Source: Palsa-892 sp035556215
Lineage (GTDB): Bacteria > Pseudomonadota > Alphaproteobacteria > Rhizobiales > Xanthobacteraceae
Direction of reading: 5' to 3'
DNA length: 46,238 nucleotides
Assembly (NCBI GenBank): GCA_035556215.1
Contig: DATMFI010000003.1
Span: 1-46,238, forward strand
Position numbers and translations under genes: made by a program. This document shows, one piece after another, positions 26,686 to 35,168 of this stretch (within the stretch, counting starts at the first letter, position 1; each line of letters starts with the position of its first letter). The notes beneath the pieces were generated by a model that worked only from the letters and a program-made list of their open reading frames with translations, was not told the origin of the DNA and searched no databases.

Positions 26686-26688
26686 GCA
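26657..26688. promoter_or_regulatory. Inverted repeat spanning the likely transporter promoter
   Basis: TGCCAAG (26657-26663) and CTTGGCA (26682-26688) are perfect 7-bp inverted repeats with centres 25 bp apart. They overlap the -35 (TTGCCA) and -10 (TATGCT) candidates, as expected of an operator bound by a dimer or pair of dimers. Confidence 0.4.
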
Positions 26689-26798
26689 TAACTTATACAG
26701 GCGGTCTTAACGCCAAAGTTCGCAATTTCTATTCGTTTACCTGCAAAATCCGGCATAAAGACCGGTATTGAATAAAAAACGCAAAAAGGGAGAAGCAG

Positions 26799-27812
26799 AT
26801 GCAACGCTTGAAGCGTAACGCTAGTTTATTCGCTGCCGCTATCGCCGGTGCCTCGATTATCTCGATGACACCGGCCCTTGCCTGGGAACCCACCAAAGCC
26901 ATTGAAATCGTCGTCCCCGCCGGTACCGGCGGCGGCGCCGACCAGATGGCGCGTGCCGTTCAGGGCATCATCACCAAGCACAATCTGTCGAAACAGTCGG
27001 TCGTTGTCGTCAACAAGTCGGGCGGCGCCGGCGGTGAAGGCTTCCTTGACGTGAAGAACTCGAAGGGCGATCCGCACAAGCTGATCATCACCCTCTCGAA
27101 CCTGTTCACGACCCCGCTCGCGACCGGAATTCCCTTCTCTTACAAGGACATCACCCCGGTCGCCATGATGGCGCTCGACGAATTCATCCTGTGGGTCAAC
27201 GCCGAGAAGCCCTACAAGACCGCGCAGGAATACGTCGCCGACATCAAGAAGAACCCGGACGGCCACTTCAAGATGGGCGGCACCGGCTCGAAGCAGGAAG
27301 ACCAGATCATCACCGTCGCGCTTGAGAAAGCGACCGGCAAGAAGATGACCTACATCCCGTACAAGGGCGGCGGCGCGGTCGCGGTGCAGCTCGTCGGCAA
27401 CCACATCGACTCCTCGGTCAACAATCCGATCGAAGCGGTCGCCCAGTGGCGCGCCGGCAAACTCCGCCCGCTCTGCGTCTTCGACTCGCAGAAGCTGAAC
27501 TACCACGAGAAGATCGCGGGCGACCTCGCCTGGGATTCGATCCCGACCTGCAAGTCGGCGGGCATCGACGTCGAGTATCTGATGCTGCGCGGCTTCTTCA
27601 TGGCGCCGGGCGTCACCGAGGATCAGGTCAAGTACTATGTCGACCTGATGAAGAAGGTGCGCGAGACGCCGGAGTGGAAGAAGCTGATGGAGGACGGCGC
27701 CTTCAACCAGACCTTCATGAGCGGCAAAGACTATCTCGCCTGGGTCGAGAAAGCCGAAAAGACGCATCAGGATCTGATGAAGTCCGCGGGCTTCCTCGCG
27801 GCCAAGCAGTAA
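26799..27812 (+). CDS. tctC: Tripartite tricarboxylate transporter binding protein (TctC), probably for oxalate
   Basis: The 337-residue periplasmic receptor has a Sec signal peptide ending near PALAWEP (residue 29). Family blocks are IEIVVPAGTGGGADQMAR, VVVVNKSGGAGGEGFLDV and YIPYKGGGAVAVQLVGNHID. It starts the operon tctC-tctB-tctA, with AAGGGAGAAG before the ATG. The typical VPFPPGG loop reads VPAGTGG here. Its position ahead of the oxalate degradation genes suggests a small dicarboxylate such as oxalate as ligand; that is inference, as no OxlT-type carrier is present. Confidence 0.9.
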   Translation: MQRLKRNASLFAAAIAGASIISMTPALAWEPTKAIEIVVPAGTGGGADQMARAVQGIITKHNLSKQSVVVVNKSGGAGGEGFLDVKNSKGDPHKLIITLSNLFTTPLATGIPFSYKDITPVAMMALDEFILWVNAEKPYKTAQEYVADIKKNPDGHFKMGGTGSKQEDQIITVALEKATGKKMTYIPYKGGGAVAVQLVGNHIDSSVNNPIEAVAQWRAGKLRPLCVFDSQKLNYHEKIAGDLAWDSIPTCKSAGIDVEYLMLRGFFMAPGVTEDQVKYYVDLMKKVRETPEWKKLMEDGAFNQTFMSGKDYLAWVEKAEKTHQDLMKSAGFLAAKQ

Positions 27813-27858
27813 CGCAAGCAACCAAAGTAACACCGCCAACAACAAAGGCAGTGATGCA

Positions 27859-28365
27859 ATGAGCCATAGTGCAAACGAAGCCGGTGGGACGGGTCCGTCC
27901 CACCGGAAAGGTGAAATCTGGTTCGCCGTGTTCATGGGACTGATGGGTGCGCTCGCCATCTACGGCGCGCTCAAGGTCGGCATCGGCTGGGGCGCTGAAG
28001 GTCCGAAGGCCGGGTTTTTCCCGTTCTATCTCGGGCTGTTCATCGTCATCGGCAGCGCGATCAATCTGCTCAATGCCATGCGCGAACCCGAAACCGGCAA
28101 GCTGTTCGCCGAATGGTCGCAGCTTCGCCAGGTCGTCTCGGTGGTCATTCCGACGACGGCCTACGTGCTCGCTATTCCTTACCTCGGCGTCTACGTGTCG
28201 TCGGCCCTCCTGATCGCCGGCTTCATGAAGTATTTCGGGCAGTATTCGTGGCTGAAGTCGGTCGTCGTCGCCGTCGTCGTGCCGCTGTTGCTCTTCGTGA
28301 CGTTCGAACAATGGTTTCTCGTTCCGCTGCCGAAGGGCCCGGTCGAGAACTGGTTTGGGTACTAA
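27859..28365 (+). CDS. tctB: Tripartite tricarboxylate transporter small membrane subunit (TctB)
   Basis: The 168-residue protein has the four hydrophobic segments expected of TctB: about 22-45, 53-70, 94-114 and 131-153. The GPKAGFFPFYLGLFIVIGS stretch is the most conserved part of the family. It lies between tctC (46 nt) and tctA (42 nt) in the usual gene order and forms the membrane part of the secondary carrier with TctA. Confidence 0.88.
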   Translation: MSHSANEAGGTGPSHRKGEIWFAVFMGLMGALAIYGALKVGIGWGAEGPKAGFFPFYLGLFIVIGSAINLLNAMREPETGKLFAEWSQLRQVVSVVIPTTAYVLAIPYLGVYVSSALLIAGFMKYFGQYSWLKSVVVAVVVPLLLFVTFEQWFLVPLPKGPVENWFGY

Positions 28366-28407
28366 GAAGAACGGTCCGCGCGCCTGGCGCGTTGGGGGGA
28401 ATCCAAG

Positions 28408-29916
28408 ATGATCGAGGATATTGTCAATCTGTTCCACGGCTTCGCCGTCGTGGTGCAACCTTACAATCTCGTCCTGATGGTGATCGGCATCGTGCTCGGC
28501 GTCATCGTCGGCGTGTTGCCGGGTCTCGGCGGCGCCAATGGCATCGCGATCCTGCTGCCGCTCACCTTCTCGATGTCGCCGACGTCGGCGATCATCATGC
28601 TGTCCTGTATCTACTGGGGCGCGCTGTTCGGAGGTGCGATCACCTCCATCTTGTTCAACATCCCAGGCGAACCATGGTCGGTGGCGACAACTTTCGACGG
28701 CCACCCGATGGCCCAGCAGGGCCGTGCCGGTGAAGCGCTCACCGCCGCGTTCACCTCCTCGTTCGTCGGCGCGCTGTTCGCGGTCATCGTCATCACGCTG
28801 GTGGCACCCCTGGTCGCAAGTTTCGCGCTTCGCTTCGGCCCGGCCGAGATCTTCGCGGTCTACTTCCTGGCCTTCGCGAGCTTCGTCGGCCTTTCCAAGG
28901 AGCCGCCGTTCAAGACGATCGTGGCGATGATGCTGGGCTTCGCGCTCGGCGCCGTCGGCCTCGACCAGATGACCGGCCAGCTCCGCCTCACCTTCGGCTT
29001 CACGGAGATGCTGAACGGCTTCGACTTCCTGATCGCCGTCATCGGCCTCTTCGGCATCGGCGAAATCCTGCTGACGATGGAAGAGGGCCTCTCCTTCAAG
29101 GGCAAGGCCGCGCACATCGATCCGAAAGTGGTGTGGCAGACCTGGAAGACGCTGCCGCGGTACTGGATGCTTTCGCTGCGCTCGTGCCTGATCGGCTGCT
29201 GGATGGGCATTTCGCCCGCCGGTGCGACGCCCGCCTCGTTCATGAGCTACGGCATTGCCAAGCGCATTTCGAAGCGCGGCAAGAACTTCGGCAACGGCGA
29301 AATCGAAGGCGTCATCGCGCCGGAAACGGCGGCGCATGCCGCCGGCACTTCGGCGCTTCTGCCGATGATCGCGCTCGGCGTGCCGGGCTCGCCGACCGCC
29401 GCGGTGCTCCTCGGCGGCCTCCTGATCTGGGGTCTCCAGCCCGGACCGCTGCTGTTCGTCGAGCAGAAGGACTTCGTCTGGGGCCTGATCGCCTCGATGT
29501 ACATGGGCAACATCGTCGGCCTTCTGATCGTGCTGACCTGCGTGCCGGTCTTCGCCGCAATCCTGCGCATCCCGTTCAGCGTCATCGCGCCGGTCATTCT
29601 GGTGCTGTGCGCGATCGGCGCCTACACCGTGCACAACTCGACCTTCGACGTCCTGATGATGGTCGTGTTCGGCATCCTCGGCTACTTTATGAAGAAGTTT
29701 AATTACCCGATGGCGCCGATGGTGCTGGCGATCGTGCTCGGCGACAAAGCGGAAGAATCCTTCCGTCAGTCGCTCCTGTCCTCGGGCGGCAATCTCGGCG
29801 TCTTCTTCTCGAATGCGCTGGTTTCCACGATCATGATCCTCGGCATCATCTCCGCCTTCTGGTCGGTGATCTCGAACACCTGGGCGAAGATCCGCGGCAA
29901 GGAAGCGACCGCCTGA
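28408..29916 (+). CDS. tctA: Tripartite tricarboxylate transporter large membrane subunit (TctA)
   Basis: The 502-residue polytopic protein of about twelve helices carries the TctA signatures GVLPGLGGANGIAILLPLTF, SILFNIPGEPWSVATTFDG, and IAPETAAHAAGTSALLPMIALGVPGSPTAAVLLGG. It completes a TTT-type secondary transporter with the two upstream genes. A strong intrinsic terminator follows at 29961. A second, divergent TctA paralogue is cut by the right edge of the window. Confidence 0.95.
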   Translation: MIEDIVNLFHGFAVVVQPYNLVLMVIGIVLGVIVGVLPGLGGANGIAILLPLTFSMSPTSAIIMLSCIYWGALFGGAITSILFNIPGEPWSVATTFDGHPMAQQGRAGEALTAAFTSSFVGALFAVIVITLVAPLVASFALRFGPAEIFAVYFLAFASFVGLSKEPPFKTIVAMMLGFALGAVGLDQMTGQLRLTFGFTEMLNGFDFLIAVIGLFGIGEILLTMEEGLSFKGKAAHIDPKVVWQTWKTLPRYWMLSLRSCLIGCWMGISPAGATPASFMSYGIAKRISKRGKNFGNGEIEGVIAPETAAHAAGTSALLPMIALGVPGSPTAAVLLGGLLIWGLQPGPLLFVEQKDFVWGLIASMYMGNIVGLLIVLTCVPVFAAILRIPFSVIAPVILVLCAIGAYTVHNSTFDVLMMVVFGILGYFMKKFNYPMAPMVLAIVLGDKAEESFRQSLLSSGGNLGVFFSNALVSTIMILGIISAFWSVISNTWAKIRGKEATA

Positions 29917-29960
29917 TGCAAGCGACATCGCGGCGGCTATACAGCCGCCGCCGATCGGCT

Positions 29961-29994
29961 AAAACGGGAGCAGCAATGCTCCCGTTTTTATTTT
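29961..29994 (+). terminator. Intrinsic terminator of the tctCBA operon
   Basis: AAAACGGGAGCA (29961-29972) pairs perfectly with TGCTCCCGTTTT (29977-29988) around GCAA, followed by a T-rich tract to 29994. It separates tctA from the TauE/SafE gene, whose start lies only about 20 nt further on. Confidence 0.9.
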
Positions 29995-30013
29995 CATCCT
30001 GTTTATTTTTGCG

Positions 30014-30838
30014 ATGACGGCATCCTCGTTCGAGCAATTTCTGCCGCTGGCGGCCGCGCTCATCTGCGCCGGCGGCGTCACCGGCATTCTCGCCGGCCTC
30101 TTTGGCGTCGGCGGCGGCGCCATCATCGTGCCGATCCTCTACCAGACCTTCGTCATCCTCGGCGTGCCCGAAGAAGTGCGGATGCCGCTCACCGTCGGCA
30201 CCTCGCTCGCCGTCATCATCCCGACTTCGGTGCGTTCGTATCTCGCGCATCGCGCCAAGGGCGCGGTCGACAGCCGCGTGCTGCGGCTATGGGCGTTGCC
30301 CTGCCTGTTCGGCGTCATCGCCGGCAGCGTGCTGGCGGCCTTTGCGCCGGGCTGGCTCTTCAAGGGCGTGTTCGCGTCGATTGCCGGCGCGAATGGCACG
30401 GCGCTGCTGATCGGCCGCAAGGACTGGCACATCGCGAACGAGCCCTCGTCATGGCCGATGCGCGCGATCGGCTTCGTCATCGGACTCCTGGCGTCATTGA
30501 TGGGCATCACCGGCGGGATGATGTCGAACCTTGCGTTGATGCTGTTCGGCCGCACCATCCATCAAGCCGTCGCGACCTCGGCGGGCCTTGGCATCTTCAT
30601 CTCGATTCCCGGCGCCGCCGGTTACGCGCTCGCCGGGCTTTCGAAGGCGAGCCTGTTGCCGCCGCTCTCGCTCGGCTTCGTCTCGCTGATCGGCGTCGCG
30701 CTTCTCGCGCCGCTCGGCATGTTGTGTGCGCCGCTCGGCGCACGCCTCGCCCATGCCATCCCGCGGCGGAAGCTCGAAATCGCCTTTGGCGTCTATCTCG
30801 TGACGATGGCCGGACGCTTCGTCATCAACCTGCTCTAG
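30014..30838 (+). CDS. TauE/SafE family permease
   Basis: The 274-residue membrane protein belongs to the sulfite exporter TauE/SafE family (COG0730). The two-fold repeat is visible: GILAGLFGVGGGAIIVPIL near residue 24 and GLLASLMGITGGMMSNLALMLFG near 158. About eight hydrophobic segments are present. Family members move sulfite, sulfoacetate and other small anions, usually outward. Its place between the transporter and the oxalate genes suggests export or exchange of an organic anion, but that is inference. The ATG at 30014 has no clear ribosome binding site and lies just after a terminator. Confidence 0.85.
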   Translation: MTASSFEQFLPLAAALICAGGVTGILAGLFGVGGGAIIVPILYQTFVILGVPEEVRMPLTVGTSLAVIIPTSVRSYLAHRAKGAVDSRVLRLWALPCLFGVIAGSVLAAFAPGWLFKGVFASIAGANGTALLIGRKDWHIANEPSSWPMRAIGFVIGLLASLMGITGGMMSNLALMLFGRTIHQAVATSAGLGIFISIPGAAGYALAGLSKASLLPPLSLGFVSLIGVALLAPLGMLCAPLGARLAHAIPRRKLEIAFGVYLVTMAGRFVINLL

Positions 30839-30870
30839 CTAGCCACGGCTACCTGATCGTCCGCATCGAT

Positions 30871-30913
30871 ACGGAAACCGGTTTAATACCGGGCCGGCGG
30901 GTCCGTTTTTTTT
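30871..30913 (+). terminator. Terminator after the TauE/SafE gene
   Basis: ACGGA (30871-30875) and TCCGT (30902-30906) enclose an inner stem CCGGT/ACCGG (30878-30882 and 30888-30892). Eight T residues follow (30906-30913). This ends the TauE/SafE transcript and isolates the downstream gntR operon. The remaining non-coding stretch to 31060 shows no other clear feature. Confidence 0.7.
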
Positions 30914-31067
30914 GGTTAGCGAAGAGTGTGGACGGCGGCCCTCGGAAAACGAGTTTTCCCGTCACTTTGGCTGCCTTAGGTGCCCTTTGCGCCGCCTTTG
31001 GCGGGCGTTTGATCCGCAGTTTTCTGCGTCAGGCAGGCATTTTCCCCTTCTGCCCGTAGTGGTTCGG

Positions 31068-31117
31068 TGGTATAATTTATTTTAGATTTTTCGTCGTTTC
31101 CGATACACACTATACCA
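31068..31117 (+). promoter_or_regulatory. Extended -10 promoter with flanking inverted repeat, upstream of gntR-oxc-frc
   Basis: TGG-TATAAT (31068-31076) is a perfect extended -10 element with no good -35. The heptamer TGGTATA (31068-31074) is repeated in inverted form as TATACCA (31111-31117) between the start of transcription and the gntR ATG. Binding of the GntR protein to both arms would block the promoter. Confidence 0.55.
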
Positions 31118-31133
31118 GTGAGCACGGACGAAT

Positions 31134-31853
31134 ATGAACGAGATTCCCTCCCGCTCCAAAAATTCCACCGCGGCCCGCATCGCTATCGCGCCGCTCGACG
31201 ATGTCTCCACCTTCAAGGATCGCGCCTATGCCGCGCTCAAGGACGTCATCGTCTCCCTCGACGTCTATGACGGCCCGAACGAGGTGCGCCTCGACGAGCG
31301 CCGCCTCGCCCAGGATCTCGGCGTCTCGCGCACGCCGGTCCGCGAGGCGATGGCGCAGCTGGAACGCGAGGGCTTCGTCCGCTCGGTGCCCCGCCGCGGC
31401 ATCTATGTCGTGCGCAAGACCAAGAAGGAAGTGGTCGAGATGATCACCGCCTGGGCCGCGCTCGAGAGCATGGCGGCCCGCCTCATCACGCAGAACGCCA
31501 CCGACGAAGAGATCGGCAGCCTGCGCAAGATGTTCACCAGTTTCGTCGGCGATGAAGTGCTCGCCCATCTCGACGAATATTCCGAAGCCAATATCGAGTT
31601 TCACCAAACGATCATTGGGCTTTCGGGCAACAGCGTGCTCTCGTCGCTTGCCGAGAACCTGTTCACCCACATGCGGATGATCCGCCGCAAGACGATCGTC
31701 GAGCGCGACCGCGCCGAACGCTCGGTTCAGGATCATTTGAGCATCATCGAGGCGCTGGAGCGCCGCGAGACCGATAAGGCCGAGGCGCTGGTGCGCCAGC
31801 ATGCGCTCGGCCTCGCGGACCACGTTTCACGTTTCGCCGACTATCTCGACTAA
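31134..31853 (+). CDS. GntR-family (FCD) regulator of the oxalate operon
   Basis: The 239-residue protein has a winged helix (LAQDLGVSRTPVREAMAQLEREGFVRSVPRRGIYVV, about residues 59-94) and an FCD domain with the segment EANIEFHQTIIGLSGNSVL, whose histidines usually bind a metal and carboxylate effector. It stands directly before oxc, with 32 nt between them, and probably shares its transcript. I infer that it represses its own operon until oxalate, formate or a CoA ester is present. The inverted repeat at 31068-31117 is the likely operator. Confidence 0.87.
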   Translation: MNEIPSRSKNSTAARIAIAPLDDVSTFKDRAYAALKDVIVSLDVYDGPNEVRLDERRLAQDLGVSRTPVREAMAQLEREGFVRSVPRRGIYVVRKTKKEVVEMITAWAALESMAARLITQNATDEEIGSLRKMFTSFVGDEVLAHLDEYSEANIEFHQTIIGLSGNSVLSSLAENLFTHMRMIRRKTIVERDRAERSVQDHLSIIEALERRETDKAEALVRQHALGLADHVSRFADYLD

Positions 31854-31885
31854 TCACAACAAAACAACACCTACCGGGGAATCAC

Positions 31886-33625
31886 ATGGCTCAGTCAGCT
31901 ACAGCCCAAATGCCTGCCGACGACGTACAAAACCTGACGGACGGCTTTCATCTCATCATCGACGCGCTCAAACTGAACGGCGTCAAGACGATCTACGGCG
32001 TGCCGGGCATTCCGATCTCGGATTTCGGCCGCATGGCGCAGGCCGAAGGCATTCGCGTCATCTCGTTCCGTCACGAGCAGAACGCCGGCAATGCCGCCGC
32101 AATCGCGGGCTTCCTCACCAAGCAGCCGGGGATTTGTCTTACCGTTTCGGCGCCGGGCTTCCTCAACGGCCTCACCGCGCTCGCCAACGCCACCACCAAC
32201 TGTTTCCCGATGATCCTGATCTCGGGTTCGTCGGAGCGCGAAATCGTCGACCTGCAGCAGGGCGATTACGAGGAAATGGACCAGCTCGCGATCGCCAAGC
32301 CCCTCTGCAAGGCGGCTTACCGCGTGCTGCACGCCCAGGACATCGGCATCGGCATTGCGCGCGCGATCCGCGCCGCGGTCTCCGGCCGTCCGGGCGGCGT
32401 CTATCTCGACCTGCCGGCCAAGCTGTTCGGTCAGGTCATGAACGCCGACGAAGGCCAGAAGTCGCTGGTGAAGGTAATCGACGCGGCGCCCGCGCAGATT
32501 CCCGCGCCAGCCGCCGTCAAGCGCGCGCTCGACGTGCTGAAGTCGGCGAAGAAGCCGCTCATCATCCTCGGCAAGGGCGCGGCCTACGCGCAGGCCGACG
32601 ACGTCATCCGCAATTTCGTCGAGAAGAGCGGCGCTCCGTTCCTGCCGATGTCGATGGCCAAGGGCCTGCTTCCCGACACGCATCCGCAGTGCGCGGGTGC
32701 GGCGCGCTCGACGGTGCTGAAGGAATCCGACGTCGTCGTGATGGTGGGCGCGCGCCTCAACTGGCTGCTCTCGCACGGCAAGGGCAAGACCTGGGGCGAG
32801 CCGCACTCCAAGAAGTTCATCCAGATCGACATCGAGCCGAAGGAAATGGACTCGAACGTCGAGATCGCCGCGCCGCTCGTCGGCGACATCGGCTCCTGCG
32901 TGCAGGCGCTCCTGGAAGGCATGGGCGGCAATTTCCCGACTCCGCCGGCCGACTGGACCTCGGCCGTCGCGAAGAAGAAGGAAGAGAACATCAGCAAGAT
33001 GGCCTCGAAGCTGATGAAGAACACCGCGCCGATGGACTTCCACGGCGCGCTCGGTGCGCTCAAGGCCGTCATCAAGGAGCGGCCGGACGCCATCCTCGTC
33101 AACGAAGGCGCCAACACGCTCGACCTCGCCCGCGGCGTGATCGACATGTACAAGCCGCGCAAGCGTCTCGATATCGGCACCTGGGGCGTAATGGGCATCG
33201 GCATGGGCTTCTGCGTCGCCGCCGCCGTTGAAACCGGCAAGCCGGTGCTCGCGGTCGAAGGCGACTCGGCCTTCGGTTTCTCCGGCATGGAGATCGAGAC
33301 GATCTGCCGCTACAACCTGCCGGTCACCATCGTCATCTTCAACAACAACGGCATCTACAAGGGCACCGACGTCAACCCGACCGGCGGCAAGGATCCGTCG
33401 CCGATGGTGTTCGTCAAGGACGCCCGCTACGACAAGATGATGGAAGCTTTCGGCGGCGTCGGCATGCAGGTCACGACGCCGGACGAACTGAAGCGTGCCG
33501 TCGATAAGGCGATGGACTCGGGCAAGCCGACGCTCATCAACGCCGTCATCGACCCGAACGCCGGTTCCGAAAGCGGCCGCATCGGCAATCTCAACCCGCA
33601 GAGCGTGTTGCAGAAGAAAAAATAA
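31886..33625 (+). CDS. oxc: Oxalyl-CoA decarboxylase
   Basis: The ThDP enzyme converts oxalyl-CoA to formyl-CoA and CO2. The 579-residue protein follows the Oxalobacter formigenes enzyme closely. The cofactor-activating glutamate is E64 in SFRHEQNAG. LTVSAPGFLNGLTALANATTN and SSEREIVDLQQGDYEEMDQ are near-identical blocks, and the ThDP motif runs from EGDSAFGFSGMEIET to IFNNNGIYKG. A CCGGGGA ribosome binding site supports the ATG. It is followed by frc after 45 nt. The cytosolic pair is the core of oxalate catabolism. Confidence 0.97.
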   Translation: MAQSATAQMPADDVQNLTDGFHLIIDALKLNGVKTIYGVPGIPISDFGRMAQAEGIRVISFRHEQNAGNAAAIAGFLTKQPGICLTVSAPGFLNGLTALANATTNCFPMILISGSSEREIVDLQQGDYEEMDQLAIAKPLCKAAYRVLHAQDIGIGIARAIRAAVSGRPGGVYLDLPAKLFGQVMNADEGQKSLVKVIDAAPAQIPAPAAVKRALDVLKSAKKPLIILGKGAAYAQADDVIRNFVEKSGAPFLPMSMAKGLLPDTHPQCAGAARSTVLKESDVVVMVGARLNWLLSHGKGKTWGEPHSKKFIQIDIEPKEMDSNVEIAAPLVGDIGSCVQALLEGMGGNFPTPPADWTSAVAKKKEENISKMASKLMKNTAPMDFHGALGALKAVIKERPDAILVNEGANTLDLARGVIDMYKPRKRLDIGTWGVMGIGMGFCVAAAVETGKPVLAVEGDSAFGFSGMEIETICRYNLPVTIVIFNNNGIYKGTDVNPTGGKDPSPMVFVKDARYDKMMEAFGGVGMQVTTPDELKRAVDKAMDSGKPTLINAVIDPNAGSESGRIGNLNPQSVLQKKK

Positions 33626-33670
33626 CTCATCTCACAACCTGATTTCGCAGAATACGGAGGGAGATCCCTA

Positions 33671-35092
33671 ATGGCGAAAAAGAAACTGAAGGCAAAGGCA
33701 AAGGCCAAGAAGCCGGCGCCGAAGAAAAAGGCGGTGGCGAAAGCCGCCGCCAAGCCGGGCAAGACGAATGGCAACGGCCTGCCGAAGCCCTCGACCAAGC
33801 CGTGGGGCGGCGACGGCAAGGCGCTGCAGGGCATCAAGATCCTCGACTTCACGCATGTGCAGTCGGGCCCGACCTGCACGCAGCTCCTCGCCTGGTTCGG
33901 CGCGGACGTCATCAAGATCGAGCGCCCGGGCGTCGGTGACATCACCCGCGGCCAGCTCGTCGATGTGAAGGGCGCGGACTCGCTCTATTTCACGATGCTG
34001 AACCACAACAAGCGTTCGATCACCGTCGACTCCAAGAACCCGAAGGGCAAGGAGATCATCGAGCGGCTGATCAAGCACTGCGACGTCATGGTTGAGAACT
34101 TCGCGCCGGGCGCGCTCGATCGCATGGGCTTCACCTGGGAGCACATCAACAAGCTCAACCCGCGCATCATCGTCGCCTCGATCAAGGGCTTCGGCCCCGG
34201 ACCGTACGAAGACTGCAAGGTCTATGAGAACGTCGCCCAGTGCACCGGCGGCTCGGCTTCGACCACCGGCTTCCGCGACGGCGTGCCGCTCGTCACCGGC
34301 GCACAGATCGGCGACTCGGGCACCGGTCTTCACCTCGCGCTCGGCATCGTCACCGCGCTGTTCCAGCGCAACCGCACCGGCCGCGGCCAGAAGGTCTCGG
34401 TCGCGATGCAGGACGGCGTCCTCAATCTCTGCCGCGTCAAGCTGCGCGATCAGCAGCGTCTGAAGGCCGGCCCGCTCACCGAGTACAGCCAGTACAGCGA
34501 AGGCGTGCCGTTCGGCGACGCGACGCCGCGTGCCGGCAACGACTCGGGCGGCGGCCAGCCGGGCCGCATCCTGAAGTGCAAGGGCTGGGAGAACGATCCC
34601 AACGCCTACATCTACTTCATCACGCAGGCGCCGGTGTGGGAGCCGATCTGCGACGTCATCGGCGAGCCGGGCTGGAAGACCGATCCGGAATTCGCAACGC
34701 CCAAGGCCCGTCTGCCGAAGCTCAACCAGATCTTCGAGCGCATCGAGCAGTGGACGATGACCAAGGACAAGTTCGAGGCGATGGAAATCCTCAACAAGTA
34801 CGACATCCCCTGCGGACCGATCCTGTCGATGAAGGAGCTTGCCGAAGACAAGTCGCTTCGCAAGAACGAGACCATCGTCGAGGTCGATCATCCGACGCGC
34901 GGCAAGTACCTCACGGTCGGCAATCCGATCAAGCTCTCGGACTCGAAGTCCGAAGTGAAGCGCTCGCCGCTTCTGGGCGAGCACACCGAGGAGATCCTTT
35001 CCAAGGTCCTCGGCTACTCGGCCAAGGAAGTGAACGAGATCAAGGCCTCGGGCGCCGTCACGCCGCAAGAAAAGAAGCGCGCCGCGGCTTAG
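33671..35092 (+). CDS. frc: Formyl-CoA:oxalate CoA-transferase with a lysine-rich N-terminal tail
   Basis: This class III CoA-transferase moves CoA from formyl-CoA to oxalate, releasing formate. Key residues of the O. formigenes enzyme are conserved: Q64 in THVQSGP (Gln17 there), the catalytic aspartate D215 in QIGDSGTG (Asp169), and the glycine loop SGGGQPG. The core begins near residue 51. It is preceded by about 46 extra residues, of which 14 of the first 31 are lysine with alanine and proline, like a histone H1 tail. The tail has a strong GGAGGGA ribosome binding site, so it appears to be translated. The stop lies inside a terminator hairpin. Confidence 0.96.
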   Translation: MAKKKLKAKAKAKKPAPKKKAVAKAAAKPGKTNGNGLPKPSTKPWGGDGKALQGIKILDFTHVQSGPTCTQLLAWFGADVIKIERPGVGDITRGQLVDVKGADSLYFTMLNHNKRSITVDSKNPKGKEIIERLIKHCDVMVENFAPGALDRMGFTWEHINKLNPRIIVASIKGFGPGPYEDCKVYENVAQCTGGSASTTGFRDGVPLVTGAQIGDSGTGLHLALGIVTALFQRNRTGRGQKVSVAMQDGVLNLCRVKLRDQQRLKAGPLTEYSQYSEGVPFGDATPRAGNDSGGGQPGRILKCKGWENDPNAYIYFITQAPVWEPICDVIGEPGWKTDPEFATPKARLPKLNQIFERIEQWTMTKDKFEAMEILNKYDIPCGPILSMKELAEDKSLRKNETIVEVDHPTRGKYLTVGNPIKLSDSKSEVKRSPLLGEHTEEILSKVLGYSAKEVNEIKASGAVTPQEKKRAAA

Positions 35093-35108
35093 GCCCGGCG
35101 CGTTTTTT
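35078..35108 (+). terminator. Intrinsic terminator overlapping the frc stop codon
   Basis: CGCGCCG (35078-35084) pairs with CGGCGCG (35096-35102) around an 11-nt loop that contains the TAG stop, followed by six T residues. Ribosomes finishing frc would cover the left arm, so termination may depend on translation. A second hairpin, CGCGCGGA/TCCGCGCG with loop GCTC, lies shortly after. Confidence 0.6.
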
Positions 35109-35168
35109 CGCTCGAGCCGCGCGGAGCTCTCCGCGCGCAGTCATCTCTAAACCATCAGAGGCAAACCA

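Larger units (their letters stand above)
26439..26798. other. 360-nt intergenic region between the SDR gene and the TTT transporter operon
   Basis: The region is AT-rich compared with the window. It holds a plus-strand promoter candidate TTGCCA-N16-TATGCT (26656-26683) embedded in an inverted repeat, and a minus-strand hairpin followed by T6 (26611-26586). A 65-codon minus-strand frame (26607-26804) ends inside that hairpin; its composition and lack of a ribosome binding site argue against a gene. Confidence 0.5.

Noticed and set aside
26607..26804. 65-codon minus-strand frame in the gap before tctC
   Set aside because: Overlaps the tctC start, has no ribosome binding site, and ends in a hairpin; kept only as part of the small-RNA idea.
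27715..29928. 737-codon minus-strand frame opposite tctA and tctB
   Set aside because: Antisense shadow of a certain transporter gene; extreme His/Asp/Arg content and no domain pattern.
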